Assembly: GCA_030248065.1 (NCBI GenBank)
Contig: JASAMV010001915.1
Location: 1-64,000 of the forward strand
Length of the DNA stretch: 64,000 nt
Direction: 5' to 3'
DNA from: Rhynchonema sp. JSB1_4
Taxonomy: Eukaryota > Nematoda > Chromadorea > Monhysterida > Xyalidae
The position numbers and the translations under genes were made by a program. Below are positions 1-12,569 of this stretch, piece after piece (positions within the stretch are counted from its first letter, which is position 1; each line of letters opens with the position of its first letter). The notes beneath the pieces are model-generated. The model was not told where the DNA came from, ran no database searches, and worked only from the letters and a program-made list of their open reading frames with translations.

Positions 1-385
1 CACACCCATATCACACTGGGAAATGTTGCGCCAACTGCTTATTCACGGCGTTCGAAACAGCACCAAATTGATCGCATAAGCCTTCGACTTCACAAAAGCC
101 AAATTGCCGATGAAAACACCAGACGCGCTTCCCTTTCACAGTCGATTACACAATCGTTCTATCTTTCCGCAAAATGCTACTGCACAACTCAATGCTCTAA
201 CCACAGAGTAGCGCCTTTGACCAAAATTTTTGTGCAAGGAATGGCCCCAAAGTTGAGATCTGATCTGGCACCCGGAATTTTTCACTTTAGGTGTCCAATT
301 CATGCTTTTTCAGCGGTTTTGGCCCAAATTTAGGTGCCAGAACGTATTTTCGCACCAACAAATCGGACATTTGTGTGCCCATGAC

Positions 386-703
386 TGCAGTTGCAGGTGG
401 AAAAAACGGTTTCTTTTTATGGAAAAGAAAAATTGCACGGCGGATTTTGAACTTTTCTGAAAAAGTGTCAAAATTATGGGAAACAACCTGTTTTATTGCA
501 GAAACGTACTTTTTCAAGTGTTTTCCAGCCCTTTTACAGCTTTTATTCGAACTTTCTGAACAAGATTCCTTTTCCGACACCATTTTTAGCGCATAATGTG
601 CCAAATATACACATTTGGACCGGTGCCCAAATTTGGCTAGGAAAAGCATCGAAAAACGGGTTTTTTACAGCAAATATATTTTTCCCGAAAAATTGCAACT
701 ATA
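386..703. mobile_element. hAT-type MITE in the last visible YIPF4-like intron
   Basis: A 318-bp non-coding element flanked by exact 8-bp duplications CCCATGAC (378-385 and 704-711). The termini are inverted (TGCAGTTGCA on the left, TTGCAACTATA on the right). It belongs to the same family as the element at 2110-2465. The 8-bp duplication and short inverted ends indicate a hAT-superfamily non-autonomous element. There is no transposase reading frame. Sequence either side (about 300-360 and 600-660) also shows an inverted pair around CCCAAATTT that I do not resolve. Confidence 0.8.
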
Positions 704-770
704 CCCATGACACGTCTGAGTAAGACAAGTCCAATTCGAAATAAAAAAAACCACAAACTGACCGTCATAC

Positions 771-2973
<2,203 letters not shown>

Positions 2974-3551
2974 CGCATAAAATGTACCTGAATATTTTTT
3001 TTTAAATTTTTGAACAAATCCTTTGACAGAGATTTAGAACGGTAGCATGGCAAGCTGGTTGGAAACCAATTGGAGTGATGCAATAATAATCGAAATTGAT
3101 ATGATTAGAAATTTTATCGTTTGTTCATTCACATAAGATTATGCACATAAATTGGGTCCAGCTATCAGCTACGAAACCTTGAGAAACCACATTAAGAGTT
3201 ACAACAGTTTGTATCACATCACAGGAACATGGGACATAAATATATCCTAAACAATCGGCTAACAATACGGGAATGCTGAAGAGATCTACGCCGACAACAC
3301 AACGTAATAACGGACATACACATCAATCGATAGATTGCACAAAGTGATTTCGAAATGTTGATAAACATTAAAAATTAATTTTCCATTTTCGTTTAATGCA
3401 CAGTTACTGCCGATGAAATATGTAATCAATAATACACATTTACACATCAGACAAAACGAACTAAGAAAGGTAACAATAATTTCAGTGAGATTATCATGTC
3501 AGTAAAATGTGACGGCCGTAACTTCAGCCAATGAGTGACATACAATTCAGG
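2974..3551. other. Intergenic, AT-rich
   Basis: The stretch lies between the start codon of the YIPF4-like gene and the stop codon of the AP-2 sigma gene, which point the same way. It should hold the AP-2 sigma 3' UTR and the YIPF4-like promoter. I see no long open frame and no clear repeat. Confidence 0.6.
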
Positions 3552-6500
3552 TCATTCCAACGACGTAAGCATCAATAACTGTTTCAGCACTTTTGTCTGA
3601 CTCGTCTCGCGAATCTCGCCTGCCAAAAACATTTCGTCCACCACCGAGTAAACCTGGAATTTGAAACAGTGACCATTTTTTGTCTTCAGAAACGAAACAA
3701 ACATAAACGCCAATCGCTGACTTAACTATCGGATTTCGGATTAAACCTGGCCTATCCTGTCCAAATGGTGGTTCAGAGATCGTTTGGACAGAACTATAAA
3801 GCTGGTCGGGCCGGATTCAGAAGTTCGGAAATCTCGACACAGCAAATGCAAAGTGGAGCGTCATGAACACACCTAAGCCGATCCGATCACAAACAGTTTT
3901 TTTCGCACATGTGGGGTTCAATTTAGAGCTTTTGATATTCCTCCTCCCAATTTCTAGGTGAAAGCAATCTGTTTTTCTGTAATCGCACAAGCCACGCAAC
4001 CGAACGGCCGAGACAAACAAACAAGTACAAAAATAAATTCTTACAAAAATACAACAAGCCCAATCAAACTTTGTAGAAGTTGAAGACGAGATCGAGTTCG
4101 CAGACGTTGTGGAAGTATTCGTTGAGCACCTCGACGAAATTGTGAATGGCCTCGAGATAGTAGAGATTGTTGTCGTTGATGTCGACGCAGATGCAGAAGT
4201 ACAGGCCGGCGTAGCGACGGTAGACGATCTTGAAGTTGCGGAACTGAAAATTTGCACTTTTTTAATGTTAACTTTGATAAACTATATGTTCGCAACAGAG
4301 ATGAGAATCGGGCCGGGTGACTTCGGCCCGGCCCGGCCCGACAGACCGAAACTCCGGCACGGCCTGAATTGAAATTCCAAAATTGCGGCCCGGCCCGGCC
4401 CGAGCCTAAGAAGGTCGGCCGGGCCCGATGTTTGGGGTCAAAGGCAAAAATGTCCAGGAAAAAGCCAAAATTTCCAAAAATTTTGTCGGGGAAGCGTGTT
4501 TATGTGTTTGTGATTCGTTTTTGTGAACCGGGTCCATTTGGGTCCTACAATTTGGAGATTTTTGGGTAAAAAAAAGACGATTCGGGCTCGAAATTTGAGT
4601 CACTCGGGCCGAGTAGGGCCGGCAAATCAGGCCCGGTCCAAACCTCCAAAACTCCGGCCCGGCCCAATCTCTGGTACTGGTTCGCAAAATTATTTTTTCT
4701 CTGAGTCGAGTCTCCTTTTAGCTCAGAAAGGCGGTAAAATTGGACCGTCGTTCGTTTTGTGCCAGAGGGTGCAACAGGCGTGGTTGGACCGCCCCGGCAA
4801 CAGCCTGGCCCTATCGGTCAAATTTCCGGTCCAATTTTTTGACGCCAAAGGCCAAGGTACGGTTCCTCCCCTCACAGAAGTAGCCACAACAGAGGTCGCA
4901 ATCGGTTTGTCCGGCCCGACCCGGCCCGGGGTGGTCACACTCACAGCCAGAGGTCGCAATCCCGATTTTGGGCTTTTGGCACGGGCCGGGGCGGGCCGAA
5001 GTGACTTATTTTACTGAAAAAGTAGGGGTTTTTTGTCAAAAATACTAAAATTTCTAACGGATTCGGCAAGTAAGTGATCAGTATTGCCTATCTAACGACG
5101 TTTTCATGGAAAACAACGAATTTTCAACCAAAAAATAGGTTTAAAAATCGCAAAAATTATGACAAAAGTTGGGTTAAAATCTAAGCCAAAAATTCGGGCC
5201 GGGCCGGAGATTTGGGGGTTCGGGCCGGGCGGGAGAATTGGGGGCTCGGGTCGGGTCGGGCCGGCCAAACCCGGCCCGATTGCGACCTCTGCTCACAGCT
5301 CGGCCCGGCCCGGCCAGCCCGAATTTTTTTAGTAAAGATTTTTACCCAATTTTTGTCATAACTTTTGCGATTTTTCTGAACCTGTTTTTGGTGAAAAAAA
5401 TGATTGTTTTCAATGAAAAAGTTGTCAGATAGGCAAGTACTGCTCAGTTACCGTAAAAACCTAAGTACAGCCCCCCCCGGAATAGAGCCCCCGTAATACA
5501 GCCCCCCCCCAAAAAGGGGTCAGTGAATTAATAGAGCCCCACCCGGAATAGAGCCCCACCCCCTATAACAGTGTAGTTCCTGGTCCGGAGGGGGAGATAG
5601 CGGACCCTCCGTTTTTTTTCGGAGGGGGAGATAGTGTACCCCCGGCCCCGAGCAGTGGTGTAGCTACCCAGGCGGGGCGGCAACCTACTGTACCACCCAA
5701 AATGCGGGGCGGCAACCTACCTACTGTACCAGCCGAGCTAGGGGGGGTCGTACCACTTGGGGGGGTCATCTGGAAACCGAAATTTTTTATGTCTAAATAC
5801 TGAAGAAAATGTGGCCTAAAACACTAATTTCGCGGCCGGCGCGCGATTTTTCGCCTATTTGCAGACAAATATGCTAATTTTATGCAATTTTAAGCCAAAA
5901 ATGAATGTTTTGGGTGAAAAGTTAGGTGGGGCGGCAACCTACCTACTGTACCAGGGGAGGGGCGGCAACCTACCTGCTGTACCAGGTGAGGGGCGGCAAC
6001 CTACCTGCTGTACCTAGGGGGGACCCCCCACCGCCCCCAGCTACACCGTTGCCCCCGAGGGGGGGAAGGGGGGAAGACCCAAATTCGGGAAAAAGTCACT
6101 TTTTGAGGTGGAAAATTTGACCTATTTTTGCCCCTTTTTGGAAAAAATTCTTCATAAAAAGGGCATTTTGGCGACTTTTGAGAACATTGACCTAAAAATC
6201 ACACATTTTTGGTATAAAAATGCCCATTTTAGGCCTAAAAATGCCTATTTTAGGCAAAAATTGGGGGAGATAGTGTACCCGGAGGGGGAGATAGGGCGGG
6301 GATAGTGTACCACCTGAGGGGGAGATAGCGTACCCGAGGGGGGGACCCCCTCCCCCCCAGGAACTACACTGCCCTATAATTAGGCCTGGGCACAATACCA
6401 CTTTTGACACCCAATACCAATACCCAATACCAATACCGGCCCTGTACCAATACCCAATACCCAATACCAATACCAAATTGGTGACCCAATACCAAATACC

Positions 6501-8280
6501 AATACCGAGTGAGACCCAATACCAATACCAATACCCAATACCAGATCAATACTACTGAAGTGCCTGGTATTGGGTTTGGTATTGGGTTGGTATTGGTATT
6601 GAGCAATGGTGTAGCTGGGGGGGGAGTGGGGGGGTCCCCCCCCCCGATGTACAGTAGGTAGGTTGCCGCCCCTCGCCTGGTACAGTAGGTAGGTTGCCGC
6701 CCCTCCCCTGGGTACAGTAGGTAGGTTGCCGCCCCACCTAACTTTTCACCCAAAACATTCATTTTTGGCTTAAAATTGCATAAAATTAGCATATTTGTCT
6801 GCAAATAGGCGAAAAATCGCGCGCTGCGCGCGAAATTAGTGTTTTAGGCCACATTTTCTTCAGTATTTAGACATAAAAAATTTCGGTTTCCAGATGACCC
6901 CCCCAAGTGGTACAACCCCCCCCCCTAGCTCGGCTGGTACAGTAGGTAGGTTGCCGCCCCGCATTTTGGGTGGTACAGTAGGTTGCCGCCCCGCCTGGGT
7001 AGCTACACCACTGGTATTGAGTATTGGGTATTGGGTTGGTATTGGTATTGGGTATTGGTCTTAGTATTGGTTTGGTATTGGGTTTTTGGCCTGGTATTGG
7101 GTTGGTATTGGGTTTGGTATTGGTTTGGTTTTTGGTATTGGGTTTTGAGTCAGGTATTGGGTTTGGTATTGGTTTGGTATTGGTATTGGGTTTTTCTGGA
7201 TTAGTATTGGGTATTGGTTTTGACCCAATACCTGGGCAAACCCAATACCAATACTCAATACCAGTGGTGTAGCTACCCAGGCGGGGCGGCAACCTACCTA
7301 CTGTACCAGCCGAGCTTGGGGGGGAGGTCGTACCACTTGGGGGCAGTGTAGTTCCTGGGGGGGAGGGGGGGGTCCCCCCCCCTAAGGTACACTAACCGCC
7401 GCGACCAAGGTACACTAGTACACTAACCGCCGCGCCAGGTACACTAACCGCCTCAATTTTTGCCTAAAATTGGCATTTTTAGGCCTAAAATGGGCATTTT
7501 TAGGCCTAAAATGGGCATTTTTAGGCCTAAAATGAGTGATTTTTAGGTCAATGATGTCAAAAGTCGCCAAAATACCCTTTTTATGAAGAATTTTTTCCAA
7601 AAAGGGCCAAAAATCGGTCAAATTTTCTACCCCAAAAAGTGACTTTTTCCTGGATTTGGGTCTTCCCCCCCCCTTCCCCCCCAGGGAGGTACACTAACCG
7701 CCGCACGGAAAAAAGGGGTAGGTACACTAACCGCCGCGCCGGACCAGGAACTACACTGCTTGGGGGGGGGGTCATCTGGAAACCGAAATTTTTTATGTCT
7801 AAATACTGAAGAAAATGTGGCCAAAAACAGTACAGTAGTATGTACAGTAGTACTGTACCTTGGGGGGGGGGACCCCCCACCCCCCCCCCACCAGCCACAC
7901 CATTGCTCAATACCAATACTAGGCCAGCTTCAATACCAATACCCAATACCCAATACCAGAATTAGACCCAATACCAATACCAAACACTGGTATTGGTATT
8001 GGGTGGTATTGGTATTGGGTATTGGGTATTGTGCCCACCCATACCTATAATACAGCTCGGGCTCGGGCCGGCCCGATTACGCGATTACGATGCGACCTTT
8101 GAGCCACAGCACTGGTAAAAAGATAACCTCAACAAAATTGGTGTGTTTCGCATCCCTGACCGTCACACACGCGTGCACTTCTTCTATCAGTTTCTGTTTT
8201 TCATCGTCATCGAAGTGCATGTACCATTTGGCCAATCGCGTTTTTCCGGCTCGATTTTGAATCAGAATGAAACGAATCAT
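3552..8280 (-). CDS. AP2S1: AP-2 complex subunit sigma (clathrin adaptor small chain)
   Basis: Three minus-strand exons, 8280-8128 (51 codons), 4243-4070 (58 codons) and 3653-3552 (33 codons plus stop), all joined in phase 0, encode exactly 142 residues, the length of vertebrate AP2S1. The sequence is nearly identical to the family throughout: [99 protein letters not shown]. Sigma-2 is the small chain of the AP-2 heterotetramer that recruits clathrin at the plasma membrane and takes part in dileucine-signal binding. Intron 1 (8127-4244) is 3.9 kb and made largely of nested transposons; intron 2 is 416 bp. In-frame sequence continues upstream of the chosen ATG, but the family start is unambiguous. 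A 3.2 kb element begins 232 bp upstream. Confidence 0.97.
4296..4679. mobile_element. GC-rich hAT MITE (GGCCCGG family) in AP2S1 intron 1
   Basis: A 384-bp element beginning CAGAGATGAG and ending TCTCTGGTACTG, flanked by exact 8-bp duplications GTTCGCAA (4288-4295 and 4680-4687). The subterminal regions are made of GGCCCGG-type motifs in inverted arrangement, so it can form a very stable hairpin. It starts 52 bp intronward of the exon-2 acceptor (exon 4243-4070). No coding capacity. Confidence 0.85.
4948..5291. mobile_element. hAT MITE, same family as the outer element
   Basis: A 344-bp insertion with termini CAGAGGTCGCAATC and GATTGCGACCTCTG and exact duplications CTCACAGC (4940-4947 and 5292-5299). 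It sits inside the 4890-8101 element, so a family member inserted into a relative. Confidence 0.88.
5569..6371. mobile_element. hAT MITE, CAGTGTAGTTCC family (copy 1)
   Basis: Termini CAGTGTAGTTCCTGG and CCAGGAACTACACTG, exact duplications CCCTATAA (5561-5568 and 6372-6379). The target was the left target duplication of the element starting at 6381. The core carries GGGGGAGATAG motifs and GTGTACC. Another element (5653-6051) is inserted inside it. Confidence 0.88.
5653..6051. mobile_element. hAT MITE, CAGTGGTGTAGC family (copy 1)
   Basis: A 399-bp element with termini CAGTGGTGTAGCTAC and CAGCTACACCGTTG, flanked by GCCCCGAG (5645-5652) and CCCCCGAG (6052-6059). It contains tandem GGGGCGGCAACCTACC units and a core shared, in opposite orientation, with the copy at 6604-7013. 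Confidence 0.8.
6604..7013. mobile_element. hAT MITE, CAGTGGTGTAGC family (copy 2)
   Basis: A 410-bp element flanked by exact duplications GTATTGAG (6596-6603 and 7014-7021). Its termini are CAATGGTGTAGC and GCTACACCACTG. It is the inverted counterpart of 5653-6051, with the same tandem CAGTAGGTAGGTTGCCGCCC units and the same AT-rich core with a GCGCGCTGCGCGC palindrome. The target was the GGTATTG array of its host element. Confidence 0.87.
7262..7905. mobile_element. hAT MITE, CAGTGGTGTAGC family (copy 3)
   Basis: Termini CAGTGGTGTAGCTAC and GCCACACCATTG with exact duplications CTCAATAC (7254-7261 and 7906-7913). It inserted in the second GGTATTG-type array of the 6381-8043 element and later received the 7344-7758 insertion. 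Confidence 0.87.
7344..7758. mobile_element. hAT MITE, CAGTGTAGTTCC family (copy 2)
   Basis: A 415-bp element with termini CAGTGTAGTTCCTGG and CCAGGAACTACACTG and exact duplications CTTGGGGG (7336-7343 and 7759-7766). It carries tandem GGCCTAAAATGGGCATTTTTA units. It is the innermost member of a four-deep stack: 4890-8101, then 6381-8043, then 7262-7905, then this. Confidence 0.87.
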
Positions 8281-8777
8281 TTCGCCTCCCGTTTGGTCGT
8301 CGCCGACTTGCCCTACCTGACAAAAGCGCGATGGATTCACACCAAAAATAAAACAAGCACGCTGTTAATCAAGTTCGCAAATGTAAAACAAGATGATCGT
8401 TCACAAAAATCCACATTTTTAAGACGGCGTTTTGGTGACTTTCTCTTCATTTCATTTTGGAACTTCCGTCCGAGTTCGGAGCGTTCTCGGAACCTGAACA
8501 GAGTGAGTTTAAACCTGGCCCGCCACTATTGATATTTGAAATTTTTGGTTTGTTTTTTTGCTCCAATTTAGTTGCCGACATCGAGACGAATAAGGTTTAC
8601 ATTCATGACTTTTTGATTTAGTGCAGATTTTATATCGAAATCAATCGATAAACACCGATTCTCGCGAACAAAATTAAAAAAAATAGATAGACCCCTACTT
8701 CTTGGCAATCACGTGAGCCACGCATATTTTGGGAAAAGCTAGTCCCGCCCGTTTCAATATTGACTTCCCTTTTTCTC

Positions 8778-8847
8778 AGGCTTAGGCTTGGGCTTAGGCT
8801 TAGGCTTAGGCTTAGGCTTACTATTAGGCTTAGGCTTAGGCTTAGGC
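8778..8847. repeat. Interstitial (TTAGGC)n telomere-like array
   Basis: About eleven near-contiguous copies of TTAGGC (written as GGCTTA units), with one TTGGGC variant and one CTATTAGGC interruption. TTAGGC is the telomere unit of nematodes. It lies inside the left arm of the TTAA-flanked element. A shorter degenerate run is at about 34782-34800. Confidence 0.85.
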
Positions 8848-9084
8848 CAAACCTTGAGCCAACCCGTGCCTTCTATCGCGAAATCGAAAATTCGCGTTTT
8901 CTCTCTGTCAAGGCAACGGGACGGGACCGACTAAAAGTCCCGGGGGCCCGGGGCCCGGGCCCGGGATGAGGTGGCTAAAAGCCCCGGGGGCCCGGGGCCC
9001 GAGCCCGTGACTAAAAGCCCCGTGGTGCTGGCCCGGGACAGGGGCCCGGTGACTAAAAGTCCCGGGGCCCGGATTTCATGAAAA

Positions 9085-9460
9085 ACGTTTTGCACTCGGC
9101 AGGATTTGAACCCTCGACCTTCCGATTGTGAGTCCGAATGCTTACCGCTTCGGCTATAAAGCCGCGTTGGCCAAGCTTCTAAACACGTGCCTTATAAACA
9201 AACAAGCAGCAGCAAATGCAGCACAGCTGGCTGGCGTTTGTGTGTGTGTGGTGTGTGTGTGCATGTGTGTTGTTTGCAGTGTGTTGCGCGCGCGTGTGCG
9301 ATGCGCATGATTGAGCAAGGTGAGACAAATATGCAAGTGAGAGACACAGACAACCATACATTCATGAGCTTTTCGTTTGCCTTCAGCTTTCTCGCATAGA
9401 TGCCATTGCATTTGCGTTTCTTCTCTCTCAACTCATGCTGATTTGTTGTTATACACATTC
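9085..9460 (-). repeat. tRNA-like SINE block (left arm copy)
   Basis: Read on the minus strand, the block starts with a tRNA-like head containing a match to the pol III A box (TAGCCGAAGCGG) and a B-box-like segment (GGTTCAAATCC) about 35 bp later, followed by a (TG)n/(CA)n tract and an AACGAAAAGCTCATGAATG tail. Acceptor and T stems do not pair properly, so it is not a working tRNA gene. It is the inverted counterpart of 10790-11115. Confidence 0.65.
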
Positions 9461-9891
9461 TGAAACATTGTCAACATATTGGCATTTTCAACAGAGATCT
9501 GAAATCAAAAGTCTGCATAAGGTGGTGCACAAAATGAATCAGTTCAACCAACCGTTCACAAAATTTTTAAGGCACAGGCAACAGTCTCAACCTAAATGTG
9601 CTCAACGCAGGTTCGAATATCGTCACTGCCACTGATAATACCGTCAAATAATTATTCCCCCAACATTGTGCTCACAATAAAATAAGTAACAATGGCGAAC
9701 TCCAAAAGAAACAAACTCAAAAAAATAAAAGTCATAACGTAAAACAATGTTCATGAAATTAGAACGTGCATCATAATTTCAAAACATTGATTGTAGGCAC
9801 TCACAAAGTGTAACAACATCTCCCAAATGTGTATTGTATATGATATTATACTTTACTTATGGGTGCATTTAGCGTCAAAAATTCTATTCCC

Positions 9892-9983
9892 TAAGGGCGA
9901 ACTTAGGTTGAACACGGAATCTGGAACCTGGAAATATTTCCGGATTCCGGATTCCGTGCTCAACCTGGGTTCACCCTTATGAA
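9892..9983. repeat. Small imperfect hairpin
   Basis: AAGGGCGAACTTAGGTTGAA on the left pairs with CAACCTGGGTTCACCCTT on the right; the loop carries GGAAATATTTCCGG. About 90 bp, inside the TTAA-flanked element. Confidence 0.6.
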
Positions 9984-10013
9984 GTAACATATCCACAGAA
10001 GCCCGCTGTTGTA

Positions 10014-10286
10014 TTGGTCGCACAATGACTTATAAGAATTGGTCAAATTTTTTTCCTGAATCGTAAAGAGGGAAAGTGACGGGGCAATGACGTTGCGTTG
10101 CGTGATCGCACACAAAGCATGCAGTAAAGAAAATGTTTCACACCTGCGGCAACGTGGTTGATCTGCTAGATTATTTTCAGCTGAAAATGTTTTGTGAGAA
10201 TCACAAATAGCACAGTGGTTAAGAATGACTGAACTTGAAAATCAGGATTGATTTGATGAATTCTTATATGGTCATTGTGCTACCAA
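10014..10286. mobile_element. Mariner-like MITE with TA duplication (copy 1)
   Basis: Ends TTGGTCGCACAATGACTTAT and its inverted partner (ATATGGTCATTGTGCTACCAA) are flanked by TA on both sides (10012-10013, 10287-10288). 273 bp, non-coding. A second copy lies at 62003-62266 inside the Gab-like gene. This copy is nested in the TTAA-flanked element. Confidence 0.8.
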
Positions 10287-10467
10287 TACTTAGCAATTTG
10301 TCTTACTTACTCTGCATATTACTATCGCTGTTTGTATGCTAAAATGTTGCGAAGTTGCGGAATTTTATCAGTTATTGTGCCCGCTGATCTCCCAGTTCAT
10401 AATTATCCATTGCTTGATTATTAAAAACATCGATCAAATGGCAAAACGGTGTAACGATTACACTGAG

Positions 10468-10748
10468 TCTACGGGAGGTTGTCACTCAGCCCCCGAATAC
10501 CGTAAGCCACCGCAAGCGAGATCGTTGCGAGACCCATGCTGATCGCTGCTTATCGACACGTGTATTAGCGGCAGCAAGCTGGAAATTGTCATCATGCGCG
10601 CCGATCACCAAAACTTAGAATTGTTGGTTGGTGTTGGCGCTAACACGCAAAACATAGATAAAATACAAAATGGTCTCACCACGATCCTTGCAGATCAAAA
10701 TTACGGTGGGTTACGGTATTCGGGGGCTGAGTGACAACCTCCCGTAGA
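10468..10748. repeat. Foldback element with near-perfect 38-bp arms
   Basis: TCTACGGGAGGTTGTCACTC at 10468 is repeated in inverted orientation ending at 10748; the arms continue through CAGCCCCCGAATACCGTAA. No clear target duplication was seen. It is nested within the TTAA-flanked element. The 200-bp interior has no coding sign. Confidence 0.75.
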
Positions 10749-10789
10749 CTGCCTTTATGTCACATTAAAGCACACGCTGTGCGTAAAAT

Positions 10790-11115
10790 TACGCATTAGT
10801 TGGAGATAAAATGAAAGGAAACGCAAAAGCATCCATGCGAAGAAGCAGAAGGCAAACGAAAAGCTGATGAATGTATGGTTGTCTTGCAATTGCATGGTTG
10901 TCTCGCCTTGCTCAATCATGCGCATCACACACACGCGGCCAACACACTGCAAACAACGCACACACACAAACGCGCCAGCCAGCTTACGCTGCCTGTGCTG
11001 CTGCTTGTTTGTTTATAAGGCACGTGTTTAGCAGCTTAGGTAGCGCGGCTTTATAGCCGAAGCGGTAAGCGGCCGGGTTCACAATCGGAAGGTCGAGGGT
11101 TCGAGTCCTCCTTGG
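10790..11115 (+). repeat. tRNA-like SINE block (right arm copy)
   Basis: Plus-strand counterpart of 9085-9460: (CA)-rich tract and GCTGCTGCTTGTTTGTTTAT, then a tRNA-like head with A box TAGCCGAAGCGG and B box GGTTCGAGTCC. Stem pairing is broken at several positions, so I reject a functional tRNA. Confidence 0.65.
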
Positions 11116-11746
11116 AGCGCTCGAAATTTTTTCGCACAAAACTTGTCCCTGGACTTTTAGTCACCTCAGCCCGGGCCCGGGCCAACACCACGGGACTTTT
11201 AGCCACGGGCCCCGGGACTTTTAGTCACCTCATCCCGGGCCCGGGCCCCGGGCCCCCGGGACTTTTAGTCGGTCCCCAACGGGACCAGCTTTTCCCAACA
11301 TGCAGGAACAAAATTTTGAATTGCCGCCAATTGTGATAGGCTTACAGTATGCTATTAGGGACTTTACGCTCCCGACTTTACGCTCCCACTACACAGTGTT
11401 GCCAGTGCGCGCGCTTGCAATGCGTGTGTTATGCACTAACAAACAGAGTGGCACTGTACAAAACGCGTGGGCAAGATCACGTGACTACCGTATGCTTGTG
11501 ATAAGAAGCAGTCGGCCATCTTGAATATTTGTTCTTGTCTTCCTGAAATACACTAAACGGGGGTCTATCTATTTTTTGGAATTTTGTTCCCGAGAACCGG
11601 TGTTTATGGATTAATTTCGGTATTAAATCGGCACTTAATGGAAAAGTCACGAATGTAAACCTTGTTCGTCTCGATGTCGGCAACAGTAACAAATCATAAA
11701 AACAGACCAAAATTTTCAAATATCAATAGTGGCGGGCCAGGTTTAA

Positions 11747-12569
11747 GAACAGCGTTGAAAAAAGAGCATATCGTTTCTATTCTTTTTATTTTTGTTTTTT
11801 TTTCTAAAAGTGAAATGAACTTCTTCCGGTATCGAAGAAAAATTGAAAGGAAATATCGGTATGGATGGACAGAAGCTTGAACGACAAGTTGACTGAAGGT
11901 GTTGGAATTGAGCACAAATCGCCCTCGGAAGAAAATTTTGCGTTTTGGGGTGGGCATTGAGCAGATCTCGAACGTTCTGGTGAGAAAAGAGTCGAAAATG
12001 TCAAAACAAGCGCTGTTTTTTAGAAAAAAACCTTGTTTGTTCTGTTGCAACGCCATTTTGAATAAACGAGCACGTGTGGACACTTTTTGACAGCTATGAT
12101 CAAAGTGACCAAAATAATTGAGGTCATAATGCCCATAAGCCTCAAAAGCGTCCCGCCGTGGGACACTTTTGGCATTCAAGAAGCGTCCACCTCTCACCTC
12201 CAGAAATGAGACATGTGTGAATGCGTCTGTTTCTTTTCTCAGATGACAACTTCCCACCACGTAGACGTTTTTGTAATTACATCAGCCCGTGCTACGAAAC
12301 CAAACGATATAACCATAGTTGACTTTCTCTTCAGTGTCTGTCACATGAAGCAAACAAACGCTGTGCTGTCGCTTTGCACACTGAACACAGGGCACAAACA
12401 CATGGTGTGTATCGAAGAGTATGAAAATAAACTGGGTGTCCAGACAGACAGCAGCAAGAAGTTCTGGCCCAGATGACGCTATCAGCAAGACTTTTGAGCC
12501 TGTAAACAGCAAAACAAGTTTCGCGCAAACCACATCTTGCACATTTTCAGAAATAAACATAAATAAGAC
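11747..12569. other. Intergenic between TTAA element and GMC gene
   Basis: AT-rich sequence with only short unsupported frames on both strands. No homology recognised. It should contain the distal promoter region of the GMC oxidoreductase gene. Confidence 0.5.

Larger units (their letters stand above)
6381..8043. mobile_element. hAT element with TAGG/TATG termini and GGTATTG arrays
   Basis: Termini TAGGCCTGGGCACAATACC on the left and GGTATTGTGCCCACCCATA on the right, with exact 8-bp duplications CCTATAAT (6373-6380 and 8044-8051). Its own sequence is mostly short tandem GGTATTG / CCAATAC arrays (about 6400-6600, 7014-7260, 7906-8035) in inverted orientation at the two ends. Long open frames rich in Asn-Thr-Pro-Ile in this stretch are products of that satellite, not genes. 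Confidence 0.8.
4890..8101. mobile_element. Outer hAT element of a nested stack
   Basis: The termini are CAGAGGTCGCAATC on the left and the complement-like ATGCGACCTTTG on the right, with near-identical 8-bp duplications AGCCACAA (4882-4889) and AGCCACAG (8102-8109). The element was originally short and GC-rich (GGCCCGG motifs); it now spans 3.2 kb because other elements inserted into it. Positions 5300-5560, including runs of C and GGAATAGAGCCC motifs, are not explained by the inner elements I could define. Confidence 0.75.
8513..11742. mobile_element. 3.2 kb TTAA-flanked inverted-repeat element (piggyBac-like), non-coding
   Basis: Both ends read ACCTGGCCCGCCACTATTGA in inverted orientation, each immediately flanked by TTAA (8509-8512 and 11743-11746), the target signature of piggyBac-type transposases. 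The arms are long: inverted matches reach through the AATAGATAGACCCC motif, the GGGCCCGG/CTAAAAGTCCC block and the tRNA-like block, roughly 900 bp in from each end. I find no transposase frame, so the element must be mobilised in trans or is dead. It lies 232 bp upstream of the AP2S1 start. Nested features are listed separately. A 646-bp deletion relative is at 18491-19136. Confidence 0.85.

Noticed and set aside
6867..7292. Long open frames rich in Asn-Pro-Ile-Tyr or Gly-Leu-Val
   Set aside because: They are translations of the GGTATTG satellite inside a MITE, open in several frames at once.
8930..9065. GGGCCCGG-rich block as a CpG island promoter of AP2S1
   Set aside because: The same block is repeated in inverted orientation at 11150-11275, so it belongs to the transposon arms.
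11040..11115. tRNA gene (A and B boxes present), also its inverted counterpart at 9095-9175
   Set aside because: Acceptor and T stems do not pair, and it lies in a repeated block inside a transposon; it is better explained as a SINE head.
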